NCBI RefSeq assembly: GCF_014062315.1
Contig: NZ_JACGLT010000004.1
Coordinates: 62,001-126,000 of the forward strand
Reading direction: 5' to 3'
Length of the DNA: 64,000 nucleotides
From: Gelidibacter maritimus
Lineage (GTDB): Bacteria; Bacteroidota; Bacteroidia; Flavobacteriales; Flavobacteriaceae
The notes below the pieces were generated by a model. That model ran no database searches, was not told the DNA's origin, and was given only the letters and a program-made list of their open reading frames with translations. The translations under genes and the position numbers were made by a program. Below are positions 61,787 through 64,000 of this stretch, one piece after another. Position 1 is the stretch's first letter; the number at the start of each line of letters is the position of its first letter.

Positions 61787-62119
61787 CTAAGGTTGTGATT
61801 CCAATTGCTTCATCATAATATGGACGTCATCCAAAAATTCACCTTCTTCAAATGGTAATAATTTACTGGCCAGTTCCAGCGTTCTTCGAATGTCTCTGCC
61901 ATGATCCTTGACATGGGGTGGAGAGTATGGATCACCCTGTGTGGCAAGGATACTAACATGGATTAAGGCTTCGATTGTAGTAAACAAATCGAGGTAGCCT
62001 TCAAACTGCAAATAAGAAGGTTTGAATTTGTTTTTTTGAATGTCCGATGGTCGCAACGTATCCAATTTATATTTTGCCGATTTTATTAATTTCTTGAGTT
62101 CCTTCTTTTTTATTTTCAT
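61787..62119 (-). CDS. Stand-alone copy (110 residues) of the HEPN protein's C-terminal domain
   Basis: No known family. After a Lys-rich N-terminus, the sequence SYLQFEGYLDLFTTIEALIHVSILA and LASKLLPFEEGEFLDDVHIMM lines up with the C-terminal 75 residues of the 62641 protein and with the 62135 protein. Two helices, an acidic linker and an LLP-x-EE-x2-FLD-x-V motif are shared. It is the last gene of a minus-strand unit, 15 bases after the 62135 gene. It may compete with or partner the HEPN protein through this domain. Confidence 0.7.
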   Translation of the reverse strand: MKIKKKELKKLIKSAKYKLDTLRPSDIQKNKFKPSYLQFEGYLDLFTTIEALIHVSILATQGDPYSPPHVKDHGRDIRRTLELASKLLPFEEGEFLDDVHIMMKQLESQP

Positions 62120-62134
62120 GGCGATTAAGGTTTG

Positions 62135-62470
62135 TTAAATTGTTTTTTGCGCTCTATAAAACTCGTTAATGTGATCCATTAGGGCCTCCTCGCCCCAAGG
62201 CAATAAACGATTGGCGATTTTCAAGGTTTGCTGAACGTATTCATCCTTGTTTCTTTCCAAGATGTCATCCTTTTCGGATTCGGGATCGATAACTTTCATG
62301 GATAGATAAATTAAGGCGCGCACAGTCATGATCAAATCAGTATGGTCATCCACATAAAAATATGAAGGTTGGTATTTGCCTTTAAAGTGTAGATGGGGAA
62401 TTAGGATTGGGGTGTGATCCGACTTGTGATAATTTAGTTTTTCTATTAGTTTTACTTCAGGGTGCTTCAT
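62135..62470 (-). CDS. Second stand-alone copy (111 residues) of the same domain
   Basis: It shares SYFYVDDHTDLIMTVRALIYLSM and IANRLLPWGEEALMDHINEFY with the 61787 product and with the C-terminus of the 62641 protein. The acidic pair and a hydrophobic residue before D are kept with small shifts. The N-terminal 35 residues are His- and Lys-rich. It follows the HEPN gene after 170 bases and precedes the third copy at 15 bases. Confidence 0.7.
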   Translation of the reverse strand: MKHPEVKLIEKLNYHKSDHTPILIPHLHFKGKYQPSYFYVDDHTDLIMTVRALIYLSMKVIDPESEKDDILERNKDEYVQQTLKIANRLLPWGEEALMDHINEFYRAQKTI

Positions 62471-62640
62471 GATAATTTATTTATAGGTTATATGTTTCTG
62501 TGTGGCTTAATCTCAACCATATCTAATGGAAAAATTCAGTAAACTTTAAGAGTTCATCACCAGTATAAAAGGGTTATTGAATACGCGACAACGTTCATCT
62601 ACACGTCGTTTTTCATGGTTCTCATTTTAAAATGTTAACG

Positions 62641-63789
62641 CTATGGTTCCTTAACCGCTAACAACTCCTTAACCTTATCCAAGAAATCCATCTCCTCATA
62701 GGGTATCATTTGTAGAGCATACCCAAGAACTTCACTTATATTATTTTCTGGTTCCTTAATAAGATGATTTGGGCCATAATCTGCTTCCAAAGCCATAACG
62801 CAGACTTTTAATAAGTTGGCTATCATAAAGGACGTTTCAAGATAGCCATTAGCCAAAAGGTTTATGTGGAAAATATCTTTCCTATGAGGGTGCGGTTTTA
62901 AAATATAAAAATGTTCCTGAGTAAGTTTTTTTAGCTTATCCAAAATCAATTCGCCATTGGTTTCCGACATTTGTTCTTCAGAAGAATCTTGTTTATTTAT
63001 AATCTTTTTACAGGAAGACATTTTCTCTGTAAATAAATTGGAAACTAGCGTTTCGATTAGTTTTGCCTTCTCTTGGATGTCGAGAACTTGCTCTAAGTTG
63101 ATATGGTAATTGTTTTCATAACGTGTGGTGATATAAGCATCATCAAGCAGCTTTAAAAGATTAAGTTCTTCTTCTATCTCGGTTTTGAAAAGTTTTCCGA
63201 GGTGTGGGGAATATAAATTGATGTACTTCTGGAGTTCTTTGATGCTATGGCTTTTACGCTCCTTTCCCATAGTCAACAATGCACCGAGTCGAAACCATAA
63301 TTCGATATATTGATGGAACATGTAAGCGGCATGACAAAGATTATTTTTCTCGACAAAAAAGAGAGCGCCATCCATAAAAGCTGTGATTTTATTATGTTCT
63401 TTTTCAAAAGCTGATTGTATATGGCTCAGTGTTTGTTCGGAAAATCTATATTCGTAAAAGTTGTCTAATTCTTCATCAGGATGCTGATAGATCAATTTTT
63501 CCCATACACAACCATGCACATAAAACAGGTTGTCTTCTTTTAGTTGTTGAAGTGCATATTCAAACGAAAATATCCTGTATAGATAATTTGTTTCTTCCTG
63601 AAATATTTTGGCGACCATTGCTGATAATTCTTTGGTCAAAGAAGAGCAACTTCCTTTGAGGATTACAATTAACAGTGATTTGCCATCCTGTTGGAATTCA
63701 ATTTCTGTTTTATAAATAGATCTTACTTCAAGACAGTTGATAAGCTTATTTATTACCAATTCCATATTTGAGTTGTTTATTTCATACAT
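62641..63789 (-). CDS. HEPN-domain protein with degenerate NT-like N-terminus and extra C-terminal domain
   Basis: This 382-residue protein has three parts. Residues 1-130 resemble a nucleotidyltransferase fold without its metal motif (SLLIVILKGSC, NLFYVHGCVWEKLIYQHPDE). Residues 140-265 are a HEPN domain: AAYMFHQYIELWFRLGALL, HSIKELQKYI and DDAYITTRYENNYHINLEQ, which holds an R-x5-H motif as in HEPN RNases. Residues 295-382 are the domain also found alone in the next two genes. HEPN proteins act as RNases in toxin-antitoxin and phage-defence systems. That role is likely but not shown here. Confidence 0.75.
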   Translation of the reverse strand: MYEINNSNMELVINKLINCLEVRSIYKTEIEFQQDGKSLLIVILKGSCSSLTKELSAMVAKIFQEETNYLYRIFSFEYALQQLKEDNLFYVHGCVWEKLIYQHPDEELDNFYEYRFSEQTLSHIQSAFEKEHNKITAFMDGALFFVEKNNLCHAAYMFHQYIELWFRLGALLTMGKERKSHSIKELQKYINLYSPHLGKLFKTEIEEELNLLKLLDDAYITTRYENNYHINLEQVLDIQEKAKLIETLVSNLFTEKMSSCKKIINKQDSSEEQMSETNGELILDKLKKLTQEHFYILKPHPHRKDIFHINLLANGYLETSFMIANLLKVCVMALEADYGPNHLIKEPENNISEVLGYALQMIPYEEMDFLDKVKELLAVKEP

Positions 63790-63939
63790 AATAAAAAAAA
63801 TAAATTTGCATATTCGGACAAATATTTCATAGAATCGGAACTAATGTACATAAATTAAGACATAATAACAAATATAAGTTTAGAAAATCGGAAAGGTTTA
63901 TCTTATATACTAACTTTATATACCGAAAACAGGATATAT

Positions 63940-64000
63940 ATGACAAATTTAGGGCTCTACTTTGCTAAAAAATCGATAAATAGATCGGATGTATCTCGTA
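63940..64000 (+). CDS. HTH regulator, N-terminal end (cut by window edge)
   Basis: ATG at 63940 opens a frame that stays open to the edge: MTNLGLYFAKKSINRSDVSR. The KKSINRSDVSR segment resembles the first helices of XRE-type domains. It is divergent from the HEPN operon, a usual place for its regulator. Three TCGGA direct repeats (63814, 63835, 63888) lie in the shared promoter region. Only 20 residues are seen, so the call is tentative. Confidence 0.5.
   Translation, partial: MTNLGLYFAKKSINRSDVSR

Overview
The window looks like a chromosome segment from a Flavobacteriaceae-type Bacteroidetes, probably an aquatic one. Three things point there: two SusC/SusD outer-membrane uptake loci with many Cys-anchored lipoproteins, promoters that fit the Bacteroidetes pattern TTG-N19-TANNTTTG, and AT-rich coding sequence with weak Shine-Dalgarno sites. 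No rRNA, tRNA or CRISPR array was seen.

Layout. 1-5.8 kb: tail of a SusC-type receptor, a SusD-type lipoprotein, a DUF4397-like lipoprotein and a GHL10-family lipoprotein, which looks like a glycan-uptake locus. 6-14.1 kb: a TetR regulator and a transglutaminase-fold protein, divergent from a fatty-acid beta-oxidation run (thiolase, FadB/FadJ-type multifunctional enzyme, acyl-CoA dehydrogenase, hot-dog thioesterase, CaiB/AMACR-type protein). A near-perfect dyad overlaps both promoters, so TetR probably controls both directions. 14.7-19 kb: cell-wall genes (amidase, NlpC/P60) around a MATE exporter. 19-22 kb: an operon for a di-heme cytochrome, a Rieske lipoprotein and an outer-membrane channel. 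22-26.6 kb: tyrS with an elaborate leader, an esterase, an EEP-family protein and a decayed alkB-like pseudogene. 26.9-40 kb: an ECF sigma/FecR-controlled SusC/SusD operon with an M16 peptidase, a propeller-like lipoprotein and a phosphoesterase. 40-46 kb: a MITE-like element, a winged-helix/GIY-YIG protein, a second GHL10 paralogue, a methyltransferase, a small beta-barrel and a small unknown protein.

46.3-64 kb is accessory DNA that resembles a defence island. It holds a type I restriction-modification system (hsdM, hsdS, hsdR) interrupted by a repeat-expanded RAYT transposase, an 89-residue unknown protein and a Fic protein. Next come a primase-like/HRDC fusion, an XRE regulator with two uncharacterised genes (one a degenerate NT-HEPN protein), a 48-residue Cys-rich small protein missed by ordinary ORF length cut-offs, and an operon of a HEPN protein plus two stand-alone copies of its own C-terminal domain.

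The strongest new-looking signals are two. (1) In front of tyrS there is a promoter, a 33-codon leader ORF with five Tyr codons, a leader segment complementary to the terminator's 5' arm, and an intrinsic terminator just before the tyrS start; this reads as a tyrosine-sensing transcription attenuator. (2) The 58-64 kb region carries HEPN proteins, a thrice-used unknown domain and repeated GGATA dyads that look like the operator of the local XRE regulator. All functions were read from sequence without database searches.
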